Of a stretch of 64,000 nt of DNA, positions 1-9,034 are shown piece by piece. This DNA is from Streptomyces sp. NBC_00459 (lineage in GTDB: Bacteria; Actinomycetota; Actinomycetes; Streptomycetales; Streptomycetaceae), in contig NZ_CP107903.1 of the NCBI RefSeq assembly GCF_036013955.1, positions 310,001 through 374,000 on the forward strand, given 5' to 3'. Numbering within the stretch: the stretch's first letter is position 1; each line of letters begins with the position of its first letter. The translations under genes were made by a program, and so were the position numbers. A model generated the notes under the pieces. That model made no database searches and had not been told where the DNA came from. It was given only the letters and a program-made list of their open reading frames with translations.

Positions 1-571
1 TCCACGGTCGGCCGCCTGACACCCAGACGCTCGAGACATCAAGCCTGTGCGCACCGGCGATGTCGGCCTGGGGTGAGTCGCCGATGATCCAGGCCTCCTG
101 GAGGGAGGCTCCGACGGCCGTTGCCGCCGCCTTGAAGATCGCCGGATCGGGCTTCTTGTGGCCCACTTCCTCGGAGATCGTCCATCCATGGACCAGCCGG
201 TCGAGTCCGGTGTTCCGGATCTTGGCTTCTTGTTGCACGGTTCGGCCGTTGGTGACGATCATGCAGGACCAGCCCTCGGTGGTTGCCTTGCTTAGCGCGT
301 TGCGGGTGGCTTCGGCCAGGACAACCCGATCCGCGGCGCCACGATCGAGAAAGACGCGGATGGCGGTCTCGCGCAGGGACGCTCCGTACCGTTCGGCTAC
401 GGCCGTGGCGAGAGCTTCCCTGGATGTGTATCCGCTGGCGTCGGTGGACATCAGCCATTCAATGTCGGATTCGGGCAGTGCGTGCTCGGCCAGGAAAGCG
501 GCCGTCGCGTCCCGGAAGGCGGCATCGCGATCGACCAAGGTGTTGTCGAGGTCGAGCATCAGCAACGGCAT
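1..571 (-). CDS. HAD-superfamily phosphatase, 3' end outside the window
   Basis: Probable cytoplasmic haloacid-dehalogenase-type phosphatase; the substrate cannot be predicted. Translating the reverse strand from the ATG at 569-571 gives the motif I core DLDNT (D7, D9), motif II around T107 in IVTNG, the motif III lysine in GHKKPDP (139-140) and motif IV GDSPQAD (D165, D170). Residues 15 to about 90 are helical and fit a C1 cap. All core catalytic residues of the family are present. The protein continues past base 1 after about 190 residues; complete relatives are usually 200-240 aa, so little is missing. Nothing in view links it to its neighbours. Confidence 0.85.
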   Translation of the reverse strand, partial: MPLLMLDLDNTLVDRDAAFRDATAAFLAEHALPESDIEWLMSTDASGYTSREALATAVAERYGASLRETAIRVFLDRGAADRVVLAEATRNALSKATTEGWSCMIVTNGRTVQQEAKIRNTGLDRLVHGWTISEEVGHKKPDPAIFKAAATAVGASLQEAWIIGDSPQADIAGAHRLDVSSVWVSGGRPW

Positions 572-733
572 GCCCGGCAGTAGATCACGTCCAGTACTGC
601 GAGGGCAGGCACTGTAAGACGTTTGGCGGTCCCCCGCGATCTCCTGACCGGCGCTGGTCGCTCTTGTCGGTCCCCACCAGTTGGCGGGGGCGGACCCGGC
701 GGGCGGGCACCGAGTAGAGGTTGCCGCCAGTGG

Positions 734-1246
734 CTATCGGGCAGTCCTTGCCGACCGGCGCCTCCGCGATCCGCGATGTGCGATGTGCCCGGCCCGGAAA
801 AGACGCTTGGCCATGCCGAGGCGTTCATACGTGGCGATGGCCGGGGCGTTGCCGGTGAGCACCATGAGCGTGGCCCGGCCGTGCTGGTTGACGAGGGTGT
901 CCACCAAGAAGCCGTACACGGCCCGCGCAAGACCGCGCCTGCGGGCGCCTGGGTGGGTGACCACACCGCCCATGAACCCGCATCCGGCCGCGGTCCATGT
1001 GTCCGCCGCCACCGCCAGCGGTTGCGCCCCGACGCTGCTGTCCACTTCGCCGTCGCCGCGTCGTGGCACCAGGCGCGTACCCCCCGGCCCCAGTCCGTCA
1101 CCGCCTTGTCCCTGGGCGGCCCAGACCGGATGCCCGTCGCCGGCCGCGGCTGCTCGATGTCGCTGAGCCGTGCAAGTTCCTCGATACGCCGTGCCTACCA
1201 GGCGTTCTTGGAGGCCCGCTGCCACCCAGCCCTCATCGATTGCCAC
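734..1246 (-). CDS. GNAT-family N-acetyltransferase, 5' part doubtful
   Basis: The C-terminal half is a clear GNAT fold: GCGFMGGVVTHP leads into the acetyl-CoA loop ARRRGLAR, then a helix, the strand ATLMVLTGN and the closing NAPAIATYERLGM. The first 60-70 residues in this frame look unlike coding sequence. A neighbouring reverse frame over about 1080-1200 reads more like protein (for example IEELARLSDIEQP), so a frameshift near 1060-1080 is likely. The GTG at 1246 is the only start in frame. It is either a frameshifted pseudogene or a sequencing indel. Substrate unknown. Confidence 0.55.
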   Translation of the reverse strand: MAIDEGWVAAGLQERLVGTAYRGTCTAQRHRAAAAGDGHPVWAAQGQGGDGLGPGGTRLVPRRGDGEVDSSVGAQPLAVAADTWTAAGCGFMGGVVTHPGARRRGLARAVYGFLVDTLVNQHGRATLMVLTGNAPAIATYERLGMAKRLFRAGHIAHRGSRRRRSARTAR

Positions 1247-1269
1247 ACATGATCACGTATCTGACCATA

Positions 1270-1560
1270 CTTGGGGAATGCGAATGCGAGGTGGCCGCCG
1301 ACATCCTCCGCCCTCGATCTCAATGGCCCCCGCCGCGCCCTCACCCACTTCGATCAGGCACGACACGTCCGGTACGCGGCCGACCGCTAGGTCCGCGACC
1401 ACATCGTCGGCCTCACCCGCACCGTCCCCGCCCACCTGCAGACCGGTGCCCCGGACGCCGCGTGCGCCGTCGCGACCAACGCCTGCACCCGGAACGCCAC
1501 CCTCAACTCTTCACGGCCTTCGAACGCCCTTGAGACCCTCCGCAACGAGCTCACGACCAC
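1270..1560 (+). other. Decayed coding remnant, unrecognised
   Basis: The forward strand shows protein-like stretches in more than one frame (ALTHFDQARHVRYAADR, then VRDHIVGLTRTVPAHL) interrupted by a stop at about 1387. It resembles a helical cytoplasmic protein that has lost its reading frame. I cannot assign a family, and there is no credible start or ribosome site. Confidence 0.25.
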
Positions 1561-1621
1561 CGGCACATGCGGGTGGTCCGACACTTTCTGCTGCTCAGCG
1601 CCTGCCCTCAGGGAGACCCGG

Positions 1622-2062
1622 TCACCACGAGAGCCCGTCGCTCTCCCGCCAGATCTCGTGGACTTGCAGATCCGGAGACGAGTAGAACAGCACACCACCG
1701 TCGTAGAGGCGGTAGCGATACCGGCCGACCCGCTCCAGGTGACGCCGACGCGACGGGTCGCCTTCGGGCAGAACGAGCGCAACGGACCCGCGACAGTCAC
1801 GCAGGACGCCCCGCGACGTGATCTTCCCGGTGATGATCGCCACGAAGGTGTCGACCATGAGCTGGGCTGCGTTGCCGTGCATCGGGTCGGGGCCGCAGAA
1901 TCCGGTCATGCCCGCCACTCCCGTGATCTCGATGTCCTCGGAGCCGGGCGCCCGCCCAAGGGCGATTGCTTCCCGTACTCCGGTGATCGTGAGGCGGTGG
2001 TCGTGGGTGGTGTGACGGTCCGGGCACATGACGCGAACGCTCCCGGCTTCGGCATAGGCCAT
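1622..2062 (-). CDS. Hypothetical protein with conserved look
   Basis: I do not recognise this 146-residue protein. It is probably soluble and cytoplasmic: there is no signal peptide or membrane segment. It begins with a possible metal-binding run, CPDRHTTHDHRLTITG, followed by GREPGSED-like acidic turns, GMTGFCGPD and a C-terminal strand-rich part (GRYRYRLYDGGVLFYSS). Base composition and codon use match the neighbours, which supports a real gene. The start is uncertain: an in-frame ATG seven codons upstream (2083) is also possible, and neither has a strong ribosome site. It stands alone between decayed sequences. Confidence 0.6.
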   Translation of the reverse strand: MAYAEAGSVRVMCPDRHTTHDHRLTITGVREAIALGRAPGSEDIEITGVAGMTGFCGPDPMHGNAAQLMVDTFVAIITGKITSRGVLRDCRGSVALVLPEGDPSRRRHLERVGRYRYRLYDGGVLFYSSPDLQVHEIWRESDGLSW

Positions 2063-2495
2063 GGGCGATGCGTCGGCCTTCAAGGGACGAACCTAGCCGT
2101 GCGCGTGCATGGTCTCGGTCTCCCCGTCGTTGGGGGCAGTGCCAGACCCCGCGCTGAGAACTGCCCCTACAGGCCGAGAAAGTCGGACGGGCCAGCCTCT
2201 CGCTCGTCACCCGCATCTCTTCGGATCACGGGGAGCACGCCACCGGCCGCGCGCGCTACATCCGCTTCAACTTCACCGGCACCCGCAACACCATCTCTCC
2301 GGAGGAACACGCTGGTATTCCCGTTATCTCGCACCCGCCGACCAGCCCACGGCCCGGGTACTCGACGGAGTCCACGGCAAGTACTCCAGCCGTAGATCAC
2401 GATCTTGTGAGTGGGCGCGCCGCTGAATTCGCGCGGCCACCATTGACCCTCTCGACGAGACCGCCGCGCCATCGGCGGCGTCCATCCCTCTCCGC
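2063..2495. other. Intergenic with small coding relic
   Basis: No intact gene. At about 2180-2320 the forward strand reads SLVTRISSDHGEHATGRARY and then RFNFTGTRNTI, which looks like a fragment of a larger protein that has lost its frame. I cannot name the family. Confidence 0.3.
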
Positions 2496-2828
2496 CTACT
2501 TGAGTCCACCGAGACGAAGAGCGTCCTCGATCTCGCTGAGTTTCGCGGACGGCAGGACGCCCGCCTGCCCGATCAGGTCTTCCCTGGCCAGGGTGACCAA
2601 CCAATTGCAAGGGATGAGGTCGGGACGTGGAAGTGCGACTCTCAGGACGCCTTCGAGAGGCAGTCCTTCGGGAGCACCTACTGCCACCTCAACGGCCACG
2701 CCGCTGAGATCGGTGCCTGCGGGAGCGACGACCTGCATCGCCAAGAAACCGGACGCATCTTCTCCCGACAGCAGGACAACTGCCCGCTGCTCGTTGAAAT
2801 CAGCCCACCAGACTTCGCCACGCCGCAT
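2496..2828 (-). CDS. PemK/MazF-like mRNA interferase toxin, apparently orphan
   Basis: A 110-residue protein of the PemK/MazF endoribonuclease family, whose known members cut mRNA and arrest growth. It opens MRRGEVWWADF, the typical family start, with the conserved arginine and glycine of the first strand, then RAVVLLSGED, FLAMQVVAPAGT and the terminal helix AKLSEIEDALRLGGL. The start at 2828 is fixed by AGGAGG five bases upstream. The reading frame stays open for 38 codons upstream of this ATG without a recognisable antitoxin, and none is seen on either side. Family members normally follow an antitoxin gene, so this is an orphan or uses a distant partner. Active-site integrity not verified. 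Confidence 0.75.
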   Translation of the reverse strand: MRRGEVWWADFNEQRAVVLLSGEDASGFLAMQVVAPAGTDLSGVAVEVAVGAPEGLPLEGVLRVALPRPDLIPCNWLVTLAREDLIGQAGVLPSAKLSEIEDALRLGGLK

Positions 2829-2960
2829 ATGTCCTCCTGATACGAGACGGCCCGCCTGCGTGGCCCCATCGACCGCCGCCCACTCCAGGCACAGATCGTC
2901 ATGTCGGCTGGTCAGGGTCGACGACAAGACGGCCGAGGTCACCCATGGTCATCGTGAGCT

Positions 2961-4056
2961 GTGTGCACAAACGAAGATCATGCGGTGGCCGCAGCTCACA
3001 GCGTAGACCCTGCCCGGTGGCAGGAGGCGTTCGAGGCTCTGACGAGCCGGACAGCGGCGATGTTCGCGCGAGTCGAACCACGCCTTCGGGCGCGGGACTT
3101 CGTGCGCGGGCTGCTGGCGGACCGGCCGTGGAAGAACTGCTGGACAATCGCCGAGTGGGCCGGAGAGGCGAGCCCTGATTTCATGCAGCACCTGCTGGGC
3201 CGGGCCAAGTGGGATGCTGATCCGGTAGGCGATGACGTACGGGAGTACGTGGTGGAGCATCTGCACGACCCAGATGCGGTCCTGGTCGTCGACGAGACCG
3301 GAGACGTGAAGAAGGGCACGCACACCGTCGAGGTGCAGCGCCAGTACACCGGCACCGCCGGCAGGATAGCAAATCCCAGGTCGCCGTCTGTCTCGTCTAC
3401 GCGGGCCGCCGCGGACACGCGGCAGTGAACCGCGAGCCGTGCATTCCGAGCTCGTGCACATGCGACCCGGACCGCTGCCGGGCTGCGGGCCTGGAGGAGG
3501 ACACCGTCCTCGCGACCAAGCCTGAGCTGGCCGCCCGCATGATGGGCCGTTTCCTTGACTCCGAGCACCGCGCGGACTGGGTGGCGGGAGACGAGGTCTA
3601 CGGCGGCAACCCGAAACTGCGGTTCGCGCTGCAAAAGCGCGGGGTCGCCTGCGTGCTCGCCATGGCCTGCTCCCACGAAGTCACCACCGCGGCAGGGAAG
3701 TTCCGAGCGGATGCCCTTGCCGCCATGGTGCCCAAGCGGGCCTGACAGAAGCCACCAGCTCCTGATCCGCCGCAACCGCACCACCGGTGAACTGGCCTAC
3801 TACCGCTGTTGGTCGCCCCGCCCGGCGCCCCTGACCACACTGGTCCGCGTCGCCGAGTCAAGATGGCGGATGGAGGAAACCTGCCCCCCGGAAAGGGTCT
3901 TGGCTGGACTGGACGAGCACCGGGTTCGCCGCTTCACCGCCTGGTCCCGCTGGCTCACCCTGACCATGCTCGCTCACGCCTTCATCACCGTCGTCCACGC
4001 CGACGAACGCGCCCGCCAGGTGGGTCCCTCGCCTGCGCGCAGAGCGACGTCGTCAC
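2961..4056 (+). pseudogene. Degraded IS701-type transposase
   Basis: Remains of a DDE transposase of the IS701 kind common in Streptomyces. The first frame (2961-3428) carries the N-terminal domain RWQEAFEALTSRTAAMFARV and the first catalytic strand VLVVDETGDVKKG. After a frameshift near 3370, a second frame (3425-3745) holds CDPDRCRAAGLEEDT and WVAGDEVYGGNPKLR. A third frame from about 3750 holds SHQLLIRRNRTTGELAYY and LVRVAESRWRMEET. About 30 residues expected between the last two blocks are missing, so there is a deletion as well as frameshifts. No terminal inverted repeats were found. Dead element. Confidence 0.8.
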
Positions 4057-4437
4057 GGACAACACCGGCTGGCGCGGGCACCGACTACAACAGCACGAGC
4101 TGGAACGTCAGCCAGCTCATCGCCCCCAGTGCAACGTCTCCGGCAACATTGAGAGCACCGGCACACTCAACGCCACATTGTCCGGCGGCTACTTCTGGAC
4201 CTGCGGCACCTCCCGCGGCAGCGCGATGACCCTCAACAGAGACGCGGAGCGGCAGGGTCGGTCGGCGGCAGGGGAACGTGCGCGATGCCGTGCGGATCCC
4301 AGTGGTCGTCGGGTCGCGATGGCGTCGGCGGCGATAGTGCTCGCGGTGCGGGGTGTCTCAGCCCCAAGGTGTCTCAGGCGGCGCAGCTCCCATGGACGAA
4401 GCGGACGGGCGTCGCGGCCACGTGCCGCAGCGGTCGC
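4057..4437. other. No intact gene; possible secreted-protein relic
   Basis: A forward-strand stretch at 4130-4235 reads CNVSGNIESTGTLNATLSGG and YFWTCGTSRGSAMTL, rich in Ser/Thr/Gly/Asn like an extracytoplasmic beta domain. It has no start and is probably the tail of a lost gene. Nothing else is seen. Confidence 0.3.
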
Positions 4438-4776
4438 TCAGAGGTGGCCGTCCAGGAACTGTCGTACCTCGGTGATGGTCGTCGGCCCCGTGCCGTGCGC
4501 CACCGCCTCCCCCTCCTTCAGCAGGACGTAGGACGCGGCTCCGGTGATCCCGTATCGCTCGGTCGCAGCCGGACAGCGCGTGATGTCTACGCGGATGGCC
4601 GTCAGTCGGCCCGTGTAGTCGTCGGCGATGCCACCCACGACGAGGTCCATCACCCGGCAGGGCTCGATTGCCTTGGGCCATGTCCCGGTGAAGTATGCGA
4701 GGACCGGAACTGTGCTCATCCCGAGGATGAAATTGAACTCCGCGTCCTCACGGGGTCGGTGAACCCGCTTCGCCAT
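4438..4776 (-). CDS. Thioredoxin-fold protein without CxxC
   Basis: A 112-residue thioredoxin-like domain. The strand PVLAYFTGTWP aligns with the segment before the thioredoxin active site, but WCGPC is replaced by WPKAIEPC, so only one cysteine remains and no CxxC pair. Downstream, GRLTAIRVDITRCPAATERYG and GAASYVLLKEGEAV fit beta3-alpha3-beta4 (cis-proline position replaced). It cannot act as a normal dithiol reductase; a binding or single-cysteine role is an inference. The ATG at 4776 is supported by AGGAG seven bases upstream. A second ATG six codons earlier lacks this site. It appears monocistronic. Confidence 0.7.
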   Translation of the reverse strand: MAKRVHRPREDAEFNFILGMSTVPVLAYFTGTWPKAIEPCRVMDLVVGGIADDYTGRLTAIRVDITRCPAATERYGITGAASYVLLKEGEAVAHGTGPTTITEVRQFLDGHL

Positions 4777-5215
4777 GGAAGCTCCTGACCTCATATTCCG
4801 TCATTCCATCCCCATCATCCCTCGCGCGGTGTGCCGGCCCGGCCCGGCTCGGTCGGTCGTCCGGTGGTTGACCTGTGGGAAGGCAGGCACGGGGCCGTCG
4901 CAGAACCACGGTGGTCCCCCGGCACGAGCGGCCCAGCCCCCTGTGCCTGGTGACCCGACCTGGCCGCCCCGCCGGTCATCCGGTCATCCGGCTGCAGCCC
5001 GCGTGCTCCTGGGGTCAGCTCGTGCCAGGACAGCGCCCTCCACGCCACGGGCTTCCCGAGGGCTCGTCCGGTCTGCACATCAGCCCCCGACTGTCTCAAC
5101 CGGCCGATGCCGCTCTTCGACAGGCCGCATGAACCAGCTGACAGCACCGAGAACGAGGCATGATTCCTGGATCGCTCGCGGACGCGGACGCGGTCGTGGA
5201 CGGTCGGCGTACGCG
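4777..5215. other. Intergenic, no gene recognised
   Basis: About 440 bases between two reverse-strand genes. Open frames here lack ribosome sites and protein-like composition. No repeat or clear terminator was found. Confidence 0.4.
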
Positions 5216-6355
5216 TCAGCTGACCCGAAGACCGACTGCCAGCGTCAGTTCAAGGACCCGGTCTGGCGACGCGAGATCCGGAAACAGCTCCCGCAGCTGC
5301 GACATCCGGTACCGGACCGTCTGGGGATGGACGAACAACGCCGCCGCCACCTCGTCCCGCCTGCCCTGGTGCAGCAGCCACGCTCGCAACGTCTCCTCCA
5401 GCCGTCGCGCCGTCGGAACGGACAAGGTCCGCAACGGTGCGAGGGCTCGGGCACGCAGGTCTGCGAACGCGTCCGCGTCGGCGCTCAGCACCAGCTCGGG
5501 CAGGTGGTCCTCGGTGTCGCGGATGTCGGAGGAGAGGGAGCGCGCGCGTGCGGCTCGTGCGTACGAGGCGGACGCACGAGTCCATGGCCGGGGCGGGCCG
5601 GCCACGGCGGTGCGGTCGGTCAGCTGCCGCAGGAGATGTGATCGGTCGGCGTCGGGGACGAGCAGCACACCGGTGGCGTCCGGCAGATCATCGAGGACGA
5701 GGGTGCTCGGGTCGAGTGCGCGGTAGGCCGGCCGGGCCTGGGCGGCGGGCAGCAGGACCGCGGTCAGTGAAACCGGAGGCTGCCACCCGGCCCGTTGAGC
5801 AGAGGCCAGCAGTACGTCCGGGCTCGCGCCGGCGAGGAGGTCGCGGGCCAGGTGTTCCAGGTGGCGCTCCTGGTCCCTGCCCCGGGCGGCCAGTTCGTCG
5901 GCGTGGCCCGCGGCGCTCGCGGCGGAGAGCTCGTCGATGTAGGCGAAGGTCAGTTCGGCGAACTTGGCGACCTCGGCGGCGGGCAGACCCGCGGGTACGG
6001 CACCCGCTGCCAGGCATCGCCAGGCCACGCGGGCGCCGACGCGGTAGGCGCTGAGCAGGGCGTCCATCGAACGGCCGTCGCGCACCTCGCCGCGGCCCAG
6101 CTCGTAGGCCGCGTCACCGGCGTCGCCGCCCGTGGCGTTCCCACTCGCGAGGTCCAGGTAGTGTCCCAGGGCGGTGCGGACGGCTCGGCGGATGGTGGCG
6201 CCCATGTGGCCCGAAAGGGCGTTGGCGTAGGAAGGGACCTCGTCGATGATCGCCTGGACGACCTCGTCGGCGGTGGCCTTCAGCGCGGCCCGAAGTGCGG
6301 TGACCGTCGTCTCATCCAGGACCAGTTCGCTGGCCCTCCGGACTGCATAGCTCAT
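5216..6355 (-). CDS. PucR/CdaR-type helix-turn-helix regulator
   Basis: A 379-residue transcription regulator. The N-terminal 160 residues are all-helical (LRAALKATADEVVQAIIDEV onward), a sensory domain usual in actinomycete PucR proteins. A GGDEF-like middle domain follows. The C-terminal HTH_30 domain reads LRAWLLHQGRRDEVAAALFV, then HPQTVRYRMSQLRELFP and DRVLELTLAVGLR. The ATG at 6355 (MSYAVRR) was chosen over one 13 codons upstream because GGGA lies at a suitable distance. The gene is divergent from the ferredoxin reductase/desaturase pair with about 85 bases between starts, so it probably regulates that pair. Signal unknown. Confidence 0.88.
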   Translation of the reverse strand: MSYAVRRASELVLDETTVTALRAALKATADEVVQAIIDEVPSYANALSGHMGATIRRAVRTALGHYLDLASGNATGGDAGDAAYELGRGEVRDGRSMDALLSAYRVGARVAWRCLAAGAVPAGLPAAEVAKFAELTFAYIDELSAASAAGHADELAARGRDQERHLEHLARDLLAGASPDVLLASAQRAGWQPPVSLTAVLLPAAQARPAYRALDPSTLVLDDLPDATGVLLVPDADRSHLLRQLTDRTAVAGPPRPWTRASASYARAARARSLSSDIRDTEDHLPELVLSADADAFADLRARALAPLRTLSVPTARRLEETLRAWLLHQGRRDEVAAALFVHPQTVRYRMSQLRELFPDLASPDRVLELTLAVGLRVS

Positions 6356-6441
6356 TTTTTGTTCCCTGCGAACAATTAGGCCGACCAGATTCACGTCCTA
6401 CGGACAGGACTTTACGCCCTGAGGCGCAGCAAGCTGGAGTC

Positions 6442-7497
6442 ATGACGAGTGCAGCCCTCCGCAGCAGGGCGTGGAAAATGCTGGAGATGGTCACGACGCC
6501 GCTGCTGCCGTCGGACTACCTCGACCTGGTCAGCCCGCTGCGTGCGGGCGCCGACCTGCGTGGGCGCATCGAGGCCGTGCACCCCGAGACGGGTGACGCC
6601 GCGACCATCGTGATCAGACCGGGACGGGGCTGGCGCGGCCACACGGCCGGTCAGTACATGCGGATCGGCGTCGACATCGACGGGGTGCGCCTGTGGCGTG
6701 CCTACTCCATCACCTCGCCGACGAACCGCAAGGACGGCCGCGTCACGATCACCGTGAAGGCGATCCCGGACGGCAAGGTCAGCAACCACCTGGTCCGCAG
6801 GGCGAAACCGGGCACGCTGATCCAGCTCGACCAGGCGACCGGTGACTTCGTGCTGCCGCAGGCCAAGCCCGCCAAGGTGCTCTACCTGACGGCCGGCAGC
6901 GGCATCACGCCTGTGATGGGAATGCTGCGCGACACCGAGTTCGACGACGTCGTCATGATCCACTCCGCACCACAGCCGCAGGACGTGATCTTCCGCACCG
7001 ATCTGCACAAGCTGGTCGCGGACAAGAGGCTGCGTCTCACCGAGGTGCACACCGACACGGACGGCGTGCTCGACATCGCCCGTCTCGACGAGCTCGTACC
7101 CGACTGGGCCGAGCGCGAGACCTGGGCTTGCGGGCCCGCGGGCATGCTCGACGCCGCCGAAGTGCACTGGACCGAGCACGGCGTACGGGAGCGCCTGCAC
7201 ACCGAACGCTTCCGCCCCAGCATCGTCGTCGCCGGCGACGGCGGCGAGGTCACGTTCAGCACCACCGGCAAGACCGTCGACGCGGACGGCGCCACGCCGT
7301 TGCTGGACGTCGGCGAGGAGGCCGGCGTGCTCATGCCGTCCGGGTGCCGCATGGGCATCTGCTTCGGCTGCGTCACACCGCTCAAGGCGGGCGCCGTACG
7401 CGACCTGCGCACCGGTGAGATCACCGAGGCCGAGCCGGGCGTCCTCATCCAGACCTGCGTGTCCGCCGCCGCGGGCCCCTGCGACATCGAACGGTAG
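6442..7497 (+). CDS. Ferredoxin-NADP reductase-type electron donor of a desaturase
   Basis: A 351-residue oxidoreductase that would pass electrons from NAD(P)H through FAD and a [2Fe-2S] cluster to the desaturase encoded next. The FAD-binding motif RAYSIT is near residue 92, the nucleotide-binding GSGITPVMGML near 153, and ACGPAGML near 230. The C-terminal plant-type ferredoxin domain has the cysteines of GCRMGICFGC and a fourth in QTCVS. This order (FAD, NAD, 2Fe-2S) is that of the reductase partner of mycobacterial DesA3-type desaturases. Eight bases separate it from the desaturase start, so they are co-transcribed and probably form one electron chain at the membrane. Confidence 0.92.
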   Translation: MTSAALRSRAWKMLEMVTTPLLPSDYLDLVSPLRAGADLRGRIEAVHPETGDAATIVIRPGRGWRGHTAGQYMRIGVDIDGVRLWRAYSITSPTNRKDGRVTITVKAIPDGKVSNHLVRRAKPGTLIQLDQATGDFVLPQAKPAKVLYLTAGSGITPVMGMLRDTEFDDVVMIHSAPQPQDVIFRTDLHKLVADKRLRLTEVHTDTDGVLDIARLDELVPDWAERETWACGPAGMLDAAEVHWTEHGVRERLHTERFRPSIVVAGDGGEVTFSTTGKTVDADGATPLLDVGEEAGVLMPSGCRMGICFGCVTPLKAGAVRDLRTGEITEAEPGVLIQTCVSAAAGPCDIER

Positions 7498-7504
7498 GAA
7501 CACC

Positions 7505-8623
7505 TTGACCGCCACCGACCCCACCGCCCACCTGACCGCGGAGCAGATCGAGGAGCTCGGCCGCGAACTGGACGCGATCCGCGACGAGGTGCTCGCCGAC
7601 CGCGGCGAGAAGGACGCCGCCTACATCCGCAAGGTCATCTCGGCGCAGCGCAAGCTCGAGCTGGTCAGCCGGGGCGTGCTGCTGTTCTCGCTCTTCCCGC
7701 CCGCGTGGCTGATCGGCACCGCCGGTCTGTCCGTGGCGAAGATCATGGACAACATGGAGATCGGCCACAACATCCTGCACGGCCAGTGGGACTGGATGCG
7801 GGACCCGAAGATCCACTCCACCACCTGGGAGTGGGATCACGTCTCGCCGTCCGAGCAGTGGAAGCACTCGCACAACGAGCTGCACCACACGTACACCAAC
7901 GTGATCGGCAAGGACAACGACCTCGGCTACGGCATCATGCGCGTCGACGAGGACCAGAGGTGGCACCCGTTCCACCTCGGCCAGCCGCTGTGGAACTTCC
8001 TCAACGCGTGCTTCTTCGAGTACGGCATCGCGGCGTACGACCTGGAGCTCGGCAAGAACCTGCACAAGCGCCGCCGCAAGAACCCGGAGTTCCGCGCGCG
8101 GGCCAGGGCCGTGGGCCGCAAGATCCGCAAGCAGGTGCTCAAGGACTACGTGATCCACCCGCTGCTGTCGGGCCCCTCCTTCCTCCCCACGCTCGCCGCC
8201 ACGTTCACCGCGAACCTGGTCCGCAACATCTGGACCCACTCGGTGATCATGTGCGGGCACTTCCCCGAAGGCGTACAGGTCTTCGAGCGCCGCTCGATCA
8301 AGGGCGAGACGCGCGGCCAGTGGTACCTGCGCCAGATGATGGGCTCGGCGAACATCAGCGGCAGCAAGGCCATGCACTTCATGACCGGCAACCTGTCGCA
8401 CCAGATCGAGCACCACCTCTTCCCGGACCTGCCGAGCAACCGGTACGCCGAGGTCGCGGTGAAGGTGCGCGCGCTGTTCGAGAAGTACGAGCTGGAGTAC
8501 GTCACCGGTCCGCTGCCCAAGCAGGTGTTCTCCGCGTGGCACAAGGTCTTCCGGCTCTCGCTGCCGAACAAGAAGCCCAAGGTCAAGACACCGGATCGCG
8601 AGCAGGAGCTCGTCGCGGCCTGA
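7505..8623 (+). CDS. Membrane fatty-acid (acyl) desaturase
   Basis: A di-iron membrane desaturase of 372 residues that introduces a double bond into acyl chains. The three histidine boxes are all present: GHNILHG (H88, H92), HSHNELHH (121-128) and HQIEHH (H299, H303, H304). Hydrophobic segments near 57-80 and 225-250 fit the membrane-spanning hairpins. The TTG at 7505 is taken as start because GGAA precedes it by a few bases and no in-frame ATG or GTG comes before conserved sequence. It is the second gene of a two-gene operon with the reductase. Position and chain-length specificity cannot be read from sequence. Confidence 0.92.
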   Translation: MTATDPTAHLTAEQIEELGRELDAIRDEVLADRGEKDAAYIRKVISAQRKLELVSRGVLLFSLFPPAWLIGTAGLSVAKIMDNMEIGHNILHGQWDWMRDPKIHSTTWEWDHVSPSEQWKHSHNELHHTYTNVIGKDNDLGYGIMRVDEDQRWHPFHLGQPLWNFLNACFFEYGIAAYDLELGKNLHKRRRKNPEFRARARAVGRKIRKQVLKDYVIHPLLSGPSFLPTLAATFTANLVRNIWTHSVIMCGHFPEGVQVFERRSIKGETRGQWYLRQMMGSANISGSKAMHFMTGNLSHQIEHHLFPDLPSNRYAEVAVKVRALFEKYELEYVTGPLPKQVFSAWHKVFRLSLPNKKPKVKTPDREQELVAA

Positions 8624-8779
8624 TTCCCGGTATTGGTTCAGTTCTTTCGGCCGTACGGCGCCGCCGCCGGGTTCGGTGAGATCCGTTGCGGACGGTGGGC
8701 GTCCGCGAAGGCGGACCATCCGACGCGGGATGCGGGGCAGCCCGGCGTCCGGCTGCACTGCCTGGACGTGCGCAGGAAT

Positions 8780-9003
8780 CTCAGCGCACAGCCCCGGCGT
8801 GGTGTCGCCACGCGCTGTCCCAGCCCTGCTGCCGGGGCGGGTGGGTGAGCCGAAGTGGGACAGGTGACAGAGCCTGGTCTGTTTCGGCGCGGGGCGGGTG
8901 GTACTGCGCTCCAGGCGCGGCACCGAGACGGCCGGCCTCCCCCGAGGTGATCGCCGGGACCGCGCAGCTGCCGGAGGCGACGGCGCTGGACGGGGTTGTG
9001 TGA
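8780..9003 (+). pseudogene. Relic of an ATP-dependent DNA ligase N-terminus
   Basis: Pieces of a ligase-like N-terminal domain survive in shifting frames: GRVGEPKWDR (the EPKWDG nucleotidyl-lysine region), then a stretch equivalent to GGRVVLRSRRGTE, then EVIAGTAQLPEATALDG. In intact family members these form one continuous block ahead of ELVVW. No start, no C-terminal part, and at least two frameshifts. A second relic of the same domain lies at about 29.3-29.75 kb. Confidence 0.55.
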
Positions 9004-9034
9004 CCTGCACGGGCGTCTTGAGTGCTCGGCTGTC

